A DNA stretch of 18,057 bases from UBA10110 sp964354145 (GTDB taxonomy: Bacteria; Patescibacteriota; Kazan-3B-28; UBA10110). The position numbers and the translations under genes are program-made. The notes beneath the pieces were generated by a model. That model saw nothing but the letters and a program-made list of their open reading frames with translations. It had not been told where the DNA came from and did not search any database. The first letter of the stretch is position 1. Each line of letters starts with the position of its first letter. The stretch is taken from contig CAYGXX010000011.1 in the NCBI GenBank assembly GCA_964354145.1, forward strand, positions 1-18,057. Direction: 5' to 3'. This document shows positions 11,230-18,057 of this stretch, piece by piece.

Positions 11230-13132
11230 GAACAAAATAATTGGAATTGATTTGGGGACAACCAATAGTGCTGCCGCCGTGATGCGCGGGGGTAAAGTAG
11301 AAATAATTCCTTCTGCGGAAGGAGGCAGAACAGTGCCGTCAGTCGTAGCGGTTAATAAAAACGGCGAAAAGCTGGTTGGCCAAATTGCCAAACGGCAAGC
11401 GGTGACTAACCCGGACAACACCATCTTTTCAGTGAAGCGGTTGATTGGCCGCAAGTTTACCGATCCGGAGGTGCAGCGAGACCTGAAGGTTTTGCCATAT
11501 AAGATCAAGCAATCCAATGGTGGGGTAGCGGTTGTGATGGGCGGGAAGGACTACACTCCGCAGGAGATTTCTGCCTTTATTTTGCAAAAAATTAAAGCAG
11601 ATGCCGAAAAATATTTGGGCGAACCGGTTACTGAAGCGGTGATTACTACCCCGGCTTATTTTGATGACTCGCAAAGACAAGCTACTAAGGATGCTGGCCA
11701 GATTGCCGGGTTAACCGTCAAGCGGATTATTAATGAGCCGACTGCCTCTACCTTGGCGTACGGGTTAGACAAGAAAAAAAATGAGAAGGTGGCAGTATAT
11801 GATCTGGGCGGCGGGACCTATGACATTTCCATTTTGGAGATTGGTGACAGCGAAGGCGAATCAGTTTTTGAGGTCAAAGCAACTAATGGCGATACCCACT
11901 TGGGCGGTGATGATTTTGATCAACGGATTATCCAGTGGATTATTGATGAGTTTAAAAAAGAGCAGGGGATTGATTTAACGCAGGATAAACTAGCCCTGCA
12001 AAGATTAAAAGAAGCAGGGGAAAAAGCTAAGCAAGAATTATCCAGTTCCACCGAAACGGAAATCAACATCCCTTTTGTGACGGCGGATGAATCCGGCCCC
12101 AAACACTTAATTATGAAATTAACTCGAGCTAAGTTGGAGCAGCTGGTAGGTGATTTAATTCAGAGCACCATTCCGCCGATGGAGAAAGCGCTGGCGGATT
12201 CAGGTTTTAAGAAAAGCGATATTGACGAAGTGGTATTGGTGGGCGGAATGACTAGGATGCCGGCAGTGCAAAAATTAATCAAGGATTTCTTTGGCAAGGA
12301 ACCGAATCAAAGTGTCAATCCCGATGAAGCAGTGGCAATTGGTGCTGCGATTCAAGGCGGAGTGTTGCAAGGCGATGTGAAAGATATTCTACTTTTGGAT
12401 GTTACCCCATTATCCCTGGGGTTGGAAACTTTAGGCGGCGTTGCGACAAAGTTAGTTGAGCGCAATACCACTATCCCGACTTCTAAAACCCAAATCTTTT
12501 CTACCGCTTCGGACAATCAAACCTCGGTAGAGATTAATATTGTGCAAGGCGAGCGCGAAATGGCGGCGGACAATAAAACTCTTGGTCGATTTGTCTTAGA
12601 TGGTATCCCACCGTCCCCTCGCGGAATTCCGCAAGTGGAGGTGATGTTTGATATTGATGCTAATGGCATTTTGAACGTTTCTGCTAAAGATAAAGCTACT
12701 GGCAAAGAGCAGAAGATCACCATCACGGCTTCGTCCGGATTATCTAAGGATGAAGTAAGTCGGATGGCGCAGGAAGCGGAGAAGCATGCTGCCGAAGATA
12801 AACAAAAGCGCGAAAAAGCCGACGCTAGAAACCGCGCCGATACGCTGATTTACACTACTGAAAAAGCCATTCGGGATGCCGGAGACAAATTAGATGCAGC
12901 GGTGAAATCGGAATTGGAGATAAAAGTTAAGGCTGTGAAAGATCTCTTGGATTCCGAAGATACCACCGCTTTGAACAAAGCTACTGATGATTTATCTAGC
13001 TCCTTATCAAAAATCGGGGAAAGTATGTATAAATCGGCGAGTTCTGGTTCATCCGACAAACAACCAGGTGGCTCAAGCCCCGATCAAGCTAAAGAAGGCG
13101 AATTTACGGAAGGTTCCGGAGAGTCCAAATAA
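11228..13132 (+). CDS. dnaK: Molecular chaperone DnaK (Hsp70)
   Basis: The Hsp70 chaperone: an ATP-driven clamp on hydrophobic peptides, working with DnaJ and GrpE encoded in the same cluster. The 634 residues are full length. The nucleotide-binding domain has phosphate-1 loop GIDLGTTNS (6-14), VITTPAYFDDSQRQATKDAG, NEPTASTLAYG, phosphate-2 loop DLGGGTYDIS and adenosine motif VGGMTRMPAVQ. The linker DVKDILLLDVTPLSLGLETLGG and the substrate domain follow. The C-terminal tail is Ser/Gly/Glu-rich and disordered. It has no clear Shine-Dalgarno site; the ATG is partly inside an inverted-repeat arm. It is separated from grpE by the kinase-fold gene and a possible small peptide. Confidence 0.98.
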   Translation: MNKIIGIDLGTTNSAAAVMRGGKVEIIPSAEGGRTVPSVVAVNKNGEKLVGQIAKRQAVTNPDNTIFSVKRLIGRKFTDPEVQRDLKVLPYKIKQSNGGVAVVMGGKDYTPQEISAFILQKIKADAEKYLGEPVTEAVITTPAYFDDSQRQATKDAGQIAGLTVKRIINEPTASTLAYGLDKKKNEKVAVYDLGGGTYDISILEIGDSEGESVFEVKATNGDTHLGGDDFDQRIIQWIIDEFKKEQGIDLTQDKLALQRLKEAGEKAKQELSSSTETEINIPFVTADESGPKHLIMKLTRAKLEQLVGDLIQSTIPPMEKALADSGFKKSDIDEVVLVGGMTRMPAVQKLIKDFFGKEPNQSVNPDEAVAIGAAIQGGVLQGDVKDILLLDVTPLSLGLETLGGVATKLVERNTTIPTSKTQIFSTASDNQTSVEINIVQGEREMAADNKTLGRFVLDGIPPSPRGIPQVEVMFDIDANGILNVSAKDKATGKEQKITITASSGLSKDEVSRMAQEAEKHAAEDKQKREKADARNRADTLIYTTEKAIRDAGDKLDAAVKSELEIKVKAVKDLLDSEDTTALNKATDDLSSSLSKIGESMYKSASSGSSDKQPGGSSPDQAKEGEFTEGSGESK

Positions 13133-13140
13133 TCAATCTG

Positions 13141-13149
13141 TGCTATATT
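13141..13149 (+). promoter_or_regulatory. Possible extended -10 for the lipoprotein gene
   Basis: TGC followed by TATATT (13144-13149) fits an extended -10. The start would be near 13156, leaving about 23 bases to the ATG with a GGGGG stretch as a possible weak SD. No -35 is seen. Confidence 0.35.
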
Positions 13150-13178
13150 GTAAGAGTTAAAATAAATTTTTTCGGGGG

Positions 13179-13889
13179 ATGAAAAGTAAACAAATAGCTT
13201 GGTTAGGTTTGGCTCTAACTTTGATACTGGTTTTGGCGGGCGCTGGTTGTCAGCGTGGACCCATCAACAATGAAGTGGCAAATAATACTGCTAATACAGT
13301 TGACAATACAACCAGCAATGCGGTCAATAATACTATAATACCGCCTACAGGAGTGGTGCCGGATAGCGGTCTGCCCAACCCAAATTTAATTTTAGAAAGT
13401 CTGAAAAAAGAAACCCAGGATGCTACGGATAGAATTCATACCCTCAAAGCTGATGCCCAATTGACCATAGTGTCATCCAAGTACATTAACTCACTATCGG
13501 ATTTTTATGGCCTGAACACCAATTGGTATATTTTTACTTCAGTATCTGATCTCACCAACTTCTATTTAGTAAATATGCCCAGAAATGGTGAGTCGCTGAA
13601 AAGATTGATTATGCCGAAGGTGGATTTTGCGCTGGATTTTGATGTGATTCCTATCCCGGCGGATAAATGGAAAAAGAGTTACGCTGATGCCCTGCAGATT
13701 GTGGAGACAAATGGCGGTGCCGCCTTCCGTGCCCAGCATAAAACCTTTGAGACCTCTGTCATTTTGGCTTATCCCGCAGGTCAGCAGCAGTTAAATTGGT
13801 ATGTCACCTATAAAGCCACGGATGGAACAGCGGCTTACCTCAAAGCCCAAGTAGATGCTACTACCGGGAATATTACTATTGTGCAGTAG
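13179..13889 (+). CDS. Asn-rich putative lipoprotein, unknown function
   Basis: I do not recognise this 236-residue protein. The N-terminus has two basic residues, a hydrophobic core (about 7-20) and VLAGAGC with Cys24, so it is probably a lipidated, surface-anchored protein; the lipobox lacks the usual Leu three residues before Cys. Residues 28-53 form an Asn/Thr-rich linker (repeats of NNT and NTV type), then a Pro-containing spacer and a globular domain (about 67-236) with many aromatic residues (for example DFYGLNTNWYIF and QLNWYVTYKATDG) and a Lys-rich middle. The ending VDATTGNITIVQ resembles the last strand of a PepSY-type or similar small beta domain, but that is a weak impression. 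It is inserted between dnaK and dnaJ. It may contribute to envelope function rather than to chaperoning. Confidence 0.75.
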   Translation: MKSKQIAWLGLALTLILVLAGAGCQRGPINNEVANNTANTVDNTTSNAVNNTIIPPTGVVPDSGLPNPNLILESLKKETQDATDRIHTLKADAQLTIVSSKYINSLSDFYGLNTNWYIFTSVSDLTNFYLVNMPRNGESLKRLIMPKVDFALDFDVIPIPADKWKKSYADALQIVETNGGAAFRAQHKTFETSVILAYPAGQQQLNWYVTYKATDGTAAYLKAQVDATTGNITIVQ

Positions 13890-13963
13890 TCGGAATCAAG
13901 CAATTAAATTATTCAGAGCATGGGGTTGGGAATCGCCAGCCGCCGTTTGTTAATCGTTAAATT

Positions 13964-15049
13964 ATGCCCCCCGAAGATTATTACAACGTATTAGGAGTGA
14001 GCCGGGATGCAACGCCGGAAGAGATTAAAAAAGCTTATCGCAAGCTAGCCTTGAAGTACCACCCCGACAAGACTAAAGGGGACAAAGAGGCAGAAGTTCA
14101 ATTCAAAAAGATCAATGAGGCTTATCAGGTGTTGTCTGATCCTGTAAAGAGGCGGCAATATGATCAATTTGGCACGGCATCAGCGGGTGGCGGTTATGCT
14201 GGTTGGCAAGGGGCTGATTTCACTGGTTTTGATTTTGGAGATCTGGGCGGTTTTGGTGATGTTTTTGATACTTTCTTTGGTGGTCGGCAGCGGCGCCACA
14301 AAAGCCCAGAGAGCATTAAGCGGGGGGATGACATTGAAGCAAACTTGCAAATTACTTTTGCAGAAGCAGTTTTTGGGGCTACTAAGAAGATTAGTATTCA
14401 TCGCCTCGTGGCATGTGGGGCTTGTCGGGGGACTGGCTCGGTAGATGGTAAATTTGTCCAGTGTTCTGTTTGCAAGGGCGCTGGGGAGGTCAAAAAAACC
14501 CAGAAGACTATTTTAGGAGCTTTCACTCAAGTTTATGCTTGCGATGAATGTAAGGGATTAGGCGAGAAGCCAGCAAAAATGTGCCGCGAGTGCCACGGTG
14601 AAGGCAGAAAGACTAAAACAGAAATGGTTGAGGTAAGTATTCCCGCAGGCATTGATAGCGGTCAAACCATTAAATTGGCTGGTTTAGGCGAGTCAGGCTG
14701 GCGGGGCGGTCGCTCCGGTGACCTATATATAACGGTGCATGTATTGCCGGACAAAGAGTTTAAGAGAGAGGGTTTTGATGTTTATCGCTCGGAAATCATC
14801 ACTTATCCTGTGGCGGTATTGGGAGGGGAGGTCAGGGTCAGGGCTTTGGATGGTTGGTTAAATTTGGCTGTCCCTCCAGGAACAAAAAGTGGCGAAGTAT
14901 TTCGCCTGCGGGGCAAGGGGATTAAACAATTAGATAAAGTTGGCTACGGTGATTTATTAGTGAAAGTGGAGATCGCCGTACCAGAGCATCTCACCCTAAA
15001 ACAACGCCGCCTCTTAGAAGAATTGCGCGATGAATTTCTTATTAAATGA
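13964..15049 (+). CDS. dnaJ: Co-chaperone DnaJ (Hsp40)
   Basis: DnaJ delivers substrates to DnaK and triggers its ATPase. All type I domains are present: J domain (1-70) with HPD at 33-35, a Gly/Phe-rich linker (about 73-105, including FGDLGGFGDVFDTFFGG), a zinc-finger domain with four CxxCxGxG units (CGACRGTG, CSVCKGAG, CDECKGLG and CRECHGEG), and C-terminal beta domains. At 361 residues it is normal to slightly short. There is no Shine-Dalgarno site before the ATG at 13964; TAATCG at 13951-13956 would be a poor -10 at leaderless spacing. It closes the hrcA-grpE-dnaK-dnaJ cluster. The gap to the next gene (15050-15129) holds only AT-rich sequence and the next -10 box. Confidence 0.97.
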   Translation: MPPEDYYNVLGVSRDATPEEIKKAYRKLALKYHPDKTKGDKEAEVQFKKINEAYQVLSDPVKRRQYDQFGTASAGGGYAGWQGADFTGFDFGDLGGFGDVFDTFFGGRQRRHKSPESIKRGDDIEANLQITFAEAVFGATKKISIHRLVACGACRGTGSVDGKFVQCSVCKGAGEVKKTQKTILGAFTQVYACDECKGLGEKPAKMCRECHGEGRKTKTEMVEVSIPAGIDSGQTIKLAGLGESGWRGGRSGDLYITVHVLPDKEFKREGFDVYRSEIITYPVAVLGGEVRVRALDGWLNLAVPPGTKSGEVFRLRGKGIKQLDKVGYGDLLVKVEIAVPEHLTLKQRRLLEELRDEFLIK

Positions 15050-15117
15050 TAGTGAAATTCCATTTACTTTCAAGTTTGTTTTTGTTATGGTAAAACCAGT
15101 TTATTGGGGTAAATTTT

Positions 15118-15123
15118 TATAAT
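15118..15123 (+). promoter_or_regulatory. -10 box, leaderless promoter of the CvpA-like gene
   Basis: A perfect TATAAT is followed by exactly six bases (CTTTTT) and ATG at 15130, the same arrangement as at tilS and lepA. No Shine-Dalgarno site or convincing -35 is seen. Confidence 0.65.
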
Positions 15124-15129
15124 CTTTTT

Positions 15130-15639
15130 ATGATGCCAACCTGGGATGTGGTCTTACTAGTTTTCTTTGCTGCAAGTATAGTCTATGGATTTTTGTTAGG
15201 CAAAGATAAAATCCTGGTGACGATTCTGGGTGCCTATGTCGGCTTGGTGATTGCTAATCAGTGGGGCGCGCGCGTATTTGATCTAGTATCCACCCAATCC
15301 GGGGTTTTGAATACGGGCTGGATGCACGGGAATCTGTCGGTGTTTATTGTCAAAACAGCCTTGTTCGCAATCGTTTTATTGATCGTGGCGCTCAAGGGTG
15401 GTTGGTTGTCTCACCCCCCCGGTGGCATGGGGGTATTTGGCATGATCATGCCCTTGATGTATAGTGTGCTCAATGCAGCGCTCATTGCCGCTTCCGTACT
15501 TGATTTTTTGCCAGAGGAGACTAGAAAACAGGTGGTGGAAAGATCTATCATTGCTGCTCCCCTGGTAGCTTACTATTCTTGGTGGTTAATCTTACCAGTA
15601 TTGCTCATTTTCGTGTTAGGGTGGTTTTCCAAGGAGTAG
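15130..15639 (+). CDS. CvpA-like integral membrane protein
   Basis: A 169-residue membrane protein with about five hydrophobic helices (roughly 5-22, 28-45, 71-88, 100-122 and 145-165). The N-terminal pattern WDVVLLVFFAASIVYGFLLG followed by K and a second helix ending in ANQWG is like the CvpA (colicin V production) family, whose role is envelope-related but poorly defined. Gly and Pro residues cluster in a loop (HPPGGMGVFG, about 95-104). A TATAAT box six bases before the ATG gives a leaderless start. An AAGGAG at its 3' end (15631-15636) is too far from the next start to act as its SD. The family call is tentative. Confidence 0.65.
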   Translation: MMPTWDVVLLVFFAASIVYGFLLGKDKILVTILGAYVGLVIANQWGARVFDLVSTQSGVLNTGWMHGNLSVFIVKTALFAIVLLIVALKGGWLSHPPGGMGVFGMIMPLMYSVLNAALIAASVLDFLPEETRKQVVERSIIAAPLVAYYSWWLILPVLLIFVLGWFSKE

Positions 15640-15664
15640 GTAGACATAAAATTTTAAATTGACT

Positions 15665-16054
15665 ATGAGGCCGATACGACTATTTGAATGGGGTGGAGGC
15701 AGTTTGTTGTTCTATCAATGGGGGCGGTTAAAACGCCGCGAACAAACTATGCGTCTATTAATTTCTTTGATGTGGTTTTTGCATCTAGGATTCTGGATAA
15801 TCTGGATTGTCTTTATTGCTCCCTATCCCATCGCTTTAACCATGCCGCTGGGATTTAATTTGGGTATTTTCTCCTGGCTGAAAGACTACCTGTGGCCGCT
15901 GTTCAACCTGCTGATCATAGCTTGCAATACTTGGCTAATTAATAAGATTTATCCGCGAGATATTTTAAGCGCCTGGCTATTATTGGGGGCAACCTTATTC
16001 TTGCAGGTTATTATTTTGGGGATTGCCCTATCCTTAATGGTGATGGGGCTTTAA
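15665..16054 (+). CDS. Three-helix membrane protein, unknown function
   Basis: A 129-residue protein that I do not recognise, with a basic N-terminus (RPIRLFEW, then GRLKRREQTMR) and three or four hydrophobic helices (about 28-50, 70-90 and 103-127). The motif APYPIALTMPLGF lies in the first loop. I prefer ATG 15665; a TTG at 15659 is in frame and lies six bases after a TAAAAT (15647-15652), so a leaderless TTG start is a real alternative that adds two residues. Only one base separates its stop from the glycosyltransferase ATG at 16056, so the two are co-transcribed and probably functionally linked, perhaps as a membrane partner of that enzyme. Confidence 0.65.
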   Translation: MRPIRLFEWGGGSLLFYQWGRLKRREQTMRLLISLMWFLHLGFWIIWIVFIAPYPIALTMPLGFNLGIFSWLKDYLWPLFNLLIIACNTWLINKIYPRDILSAWLLLGATLFLQVIILGIALSLMVMGL

Positions 16055-16055
16055 G

Positions 16056-17702
16056 ATGTCACCACGAGCACGCCGTTTTTGGGAAATCTTACCGGGGGCT
16101 ATCTCCTGGTCGATCTTGGCTATGCCAATAGTTTTTTCTTTTGTCTGGCCAGTTGGGCTCGCTTACTTTATTATTGTCTTCGATACTTATTGGTTGGTAA
16201 AGGCGCTGGTTATGGGAGGGCATTTAATTTCTGGGTATGCTCATCTCAAGCGTAGCACTGCCATTGATTGGTTAGAACGTTGCAGAAAAACCGAGGATTT
16301 GATCGCCTGGTCAGAGGAATTATTTCATCAATTTCATTTAGCCAGGGGTTGGCAGCGCTGGAAATTGCAGGAGGAATGGGAGCAGGCTGAACAAATGAAA
16401 AACCTGCCCTTGAAGCAAAAGGATTGGCGAGAGATTTATCACGTATTTTTGTATCCAGTTTATAAAGAGAGTTATGAGGTGATGGAAGCTTCCGTCCGAG
16501 CTTGTTTAGCCAGCAGTTATCCCAAAGATAAAGTGATGATTCTCCTTACTGTGGAAGCTCGGGGAGGCGACCGGGTACTATCCGATGCTGAGCGGGTGCG
16601 CGAGGAGCACGCCGCCGCCTTTAAGGATTTTATCATTACAGTACACCCGGATGAGCCTGACGGAAAAATGAAAGGCGCTAATGGCTACTGGGCAGGGAAA
16701 CTGCTGCAGAAGCATATCGATGAGCAGGGCATCCCCTACGACAATGTAGTAGTACATTATTTTGATGCGGATACACTGCCGCATCGGGAGTATCTTGCCT
16801 GCGTGACCTATCAATATATTATGAATCCCGCTCGTACCTTCAGGAGCTATCAGCCTATTCCTTTATTCAATAATAATTTATGGGATGTACCCGCCATTAA
16901 TCGCTTAGTGGCTTTGGGCTCTTCTTATTGGCAGATGATTGAATCCACCCGCCCTTACCGCTTAATTAATTTTTCCTCTCAAGCTATGAGCCTGAAGACC
17001 TTGGTAGATATTAATTTTTATGATCGGCAAGTGGTGTCGGATGATTCGCGACAATTCTATCGAGCCTATTTTCAATACAATGGCAACCATAAAGCCGTCC
17101 CTATTTTTACGCCCGTATCGATGGACGCAGTATTGGGCAAGAATCTGTGGGGCACTTTACGGGCACAGTACATTCAAAAACGCCGATGGGCTTGGGGGGT
17201 TGAACATTTCCCTTATTTAGTAGAGAAGTTTTTCACCACCCGGCGCCAGTTAACTTGGTATCAAAGAATCATTCATCCCTTCCGCACTTTGGAAGGGCAT
17301 GTATCCTGGGCGACCTCCTCTCTCTTGATCGCCCTAGGGGGATGGCTGCCTCTGCTTCTCAATGCGAATTTTCGGACCACGGTATTGGCATTTAATCTTC
17401 CCGTATTGGCGCGGGATATCCTGAGCATTACTTGGGTGGGAGTGTTGATATCCACCTTTATATCCTTTTCGCTTTTGCCCCCTCGCCCCAAGAAATATAA
17501 TCAATGGAAAAACCTGGAGATGCTAGTGCAATGGATCCTGGTGCCCATCTCCGGAATTATCTTCGGGTCCATCCCAGCCCTAGATGCTGAAACCAGAATG
17601 ATGCTAGGGAAGTATTTGGGCTTTGCCGTTACTCATAAAGAGCGCAAAAGCCGGATCGTGTCCATTATGGCAGGGGACCAGCCTATCCATAAGGAAATTT
17701 GA
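16056..17702 (+). CDS. Membrane glycosyltransferase, family 2 type
   Basis: A processive-type GT-A glycosyltransferase of 548 residues that would transfer sugar from a nucleotide sugar to a lipid or growing polysaccharide at the membrane. Two N-terminal helices (about 12-55) precede the cytosolic domain. The latter has VFLYPVYKESYEVMEASV, the nucleotide-sugar metal motif DAD (237-239, in HYFDADTLP), an acidic VVSDDSRQF that fits the catalytic-base position, and QKRRW (374-378), matching the Q/RxxRW motif of cellulose/hyaluronan-synthase relatives. Three or four helices follow (from about 420), and the C-terminal tail is soluble. It has an extra helical, Glu/Trp-rich insert (about 70-125) before the GT domain. 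It is coupled to the small membrane gene before it. Sugar and product cannot be told; an envelope or exopolysaccharide role is inferred. Confidence 0.85.
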   Translation: MSPRARRFWEILPGAISWSILAMPIVFSFVWPVGLAYFIIVFDTYWLVKALVMGGHLISGYAHLKRSTAIDWLERCRKTEDLIAWSEELFHQFHLARGWQRWKLQEEWEQAEQMKNLPLKQKDWREIYHVFLYPVYKESYEVMEASVRACLASSYPKDKVMILLTVEARGGDRVLSDAERVREEHAAAFKDFIITVHPDEPDGKMKGANGYWAGKLLQKHIDEQGIPYDNVVVHYFDADTLPHREYLACVTYQYIMNPARTFRSYQPIPLFNNNLWDVPAINRLVALGSSYWQMIESTRPYRLINFSSQAMSLKTLVDINFYDRQVVSDDSRQFYRAYFQYNGNHKAVPIFTPVSMDAVLGKNLWGTLRAQYIQKRRWAWGVEHFPYLVEKFFTTRRQLTWYQRIIHPFRTLEGHVSWATSSLLIALGGWLPLLLNANFRTTVLAFNLPVLARDILSITWVGVLISTFISFSLLPPRPKKYNQWKNLEMLVQWILVPISGIIFGSIPALDAETRMMLGKYLGFAVTHKERKSRIVSIMAGDQPIHKEI

Positions 17703-17741
17703 GTCCAGGAGCCCTTTTTAGGCAGGGGTTGGCCAGCCCTC

Positions 17742-17770
17742 TTGACTTAAGGAGGGGTAAGGCTTATACT
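17742..17770 (+). promoter_or_regulatory. rRNA leader promoter P1, TTGACT-17-TATACT
   Basis: -35 TTGACT (17742-17747), 17-bp spacer, -10 TATACT (17765-17770), start near 17777. Hexamers and spacing are identical to the minus-strand small RNA promoter at 5899-5927. It lies about 190 bases before the 16S 5' end. Confidence 0.8.
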
Positions 17771-17813
17771 ACGAACTGCTAATATAATTATTTAAAAAGG
17801 AGAACTAAGCGTA

Positions 17814-17845
17814 GGATTTCCAATCAGGGTTCCACCCGGAAATCC
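17814..17845 (+). promoter_or_regulatory. Antiterminator-like hairpin in the 16S leader
   Basis: GGATTTCC (17814-17821) pairs with GGAAATCC (17838-17845), continuing through GGGT/ACCC around a TCC loop with a five-base asymmetric bulge (AATCA). Its 3' arm overlaps the 5' arm of the terminator that follows, so both cannot form at once. Confidence 0.7.
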
Positions 17846-17876
17846 CCAACCGAACAGCGGTGGGATTTTCTTTATT
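17840..17876 (+). terminator. Intrinsic terminator in the 16S leader
   Basis: AAATCCC (17840-17846) pairs with GGGATTT (17862-17868), and ACCG (17849-17852) with CGGT (17858-17861), around an AACAG loop, followed by TCTTTATT. A complete intrinsic terminator between promoter P1 and the 16S gene. Confidence 0.8.
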
Positions 17877-17904
17877 GCCAAGTTTTCCTTATCAGAATTG
17901 GACG

Positions 17905-17932
17905 TTGACAGTCAGAGAGTAGCCAGTAAAGT
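17905..17932 (+). promoter_or_regulatory. Possible second rRNA promoter P2, TTGACA-16-TAAAGT
   Basis: A perfect -35 TTGACA (17905-17910), 16-bp spacer and a moderate -10 TAAAGT (17927-17932), start near 17939, downstream of the leader terminator and about 27 bases before 16S. Confidence 0.55.
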
Positions 17933-17965
17933 GCGCAAACCTAAGATTTATTTTGAGTTCAAACT

Positions 17966-18057
17966 TTTTTTGAGAGTTTGATCCTAGCTCAGGATTAACG
18001 CTGGCGGCATGCCTAACACATGCAAGTCGAATGCCGCCAATTTAGGGTTGGTAATCG
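17966..18057 (+). rRNA. 16S ribosomal RNA, 5' end (partial)
   Basis: AGAGTTTGATCC (from 17973) aligns with E. coli position 8, which puts the mature 5' end near 17966. It continues with GCTCAG, AACGCTGGCGGC, GCCTAACACATGCAAGTCGA and the start of variable region V1, then runs off the window. It reads CTAGCTCAGGATTAACG where most bacteria have CTGGCTCAGGATGAACG, so it differs within the common 27F primer site. The gene is in the same direction as the rest of the cluster. Confidence 0.97.

Noticed and set aside
17724..17740. Terminator for the glycosyltransferase (AGGG ... CCCT around TTGGCCAG)
   Set aside because: Only four pairs form and no U-tract follows; the next bases are the P1 -35 region.
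1..18057. CRISPR array, transposase, integrase or phage genes
   Set aside because: I saw no regularly spaced direct repeats and no recognisable mobile-element protein; the repeats present are isolated palindromes.

Overview
The window is 18 kb of bacterial chromosome and reads as one stretch of ordinary, compact, vertically inherited DNA. It most likely comes from a Patescibacteria (Candidate Phyla Radiation) genome. This is an inference from a short TilS and a short HrcA, housekeeping genes with very short or missing 5' leaders, intergenic GC-rich palindromic repeats of the CCTTCGCTC / GGAGCGAAGG type, and a 16S rRNA 5' end that departs from the usual 27F primer site. No database search was possible.

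Layout. Bases 1-1393 carry two minus-strand tRNA genes with CAU anticodons, both with encoded CCA, and a minus-strand FtsB/DivIC-like division gene, embedded in palindromic repeats. Bases 1394-5790 are a tight plus-strand operon: tilS, ftsH, murJ. Bases 5791-5930 hold a probable minus-strand structured RNA with its own near-consensus promoter. Next come a small zinc-ribbon protein (5987-6304) with a clear terminator, lepA (6366-8144), a palindromic repeat, and a small membrane protein with a textbook promoter (8341-8739). Bases 8761-15049 are a heat-shock cluster: a perfect CIRCE operator, hrcA, grpE, a kinase-fold phosphotransferase-like gene, a possible 21-codon ORF, dnaK, an Asn-rich lipoprotein and dnaJ. 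Bases 15118-17702 encode two membrane proteins and a membrane glycosyltransferase of family 2 type. The window ends in an rRNA operon leader (two promoters flanking a hairpin/terminator pair) and the first ~92 bases of 16S rRNA.

How the parts work together. TilS modifies the CAU anticodon of tRNA-Ile2, and one of the two CAU tRNAs nearby has the features expected of that substrate. FtsH, HrcA/CIRCE, GrpE, DnaK and DnaJ form a protein quality control set. MurJ, the FtsB-like protein and the glycosyltransferase serve the envelope and division. The most interesting signals are non-coding: (i) a repeated TATAAT-like box followed by 6-7 bases and then ATG, indicating leaderless mRNAs; (ii) a mutually exclusive hairpin/terminator in the 16S leader; (iii) an unannotated promoter-driven RNA at about 5793-5892; (iv) competing pairings around tRNA-CAU and around the dnaK start, both built from a recurring TAACGGGG motif; and (v) two homologous palindromic elements that end exactly at tRNA CCA ends.
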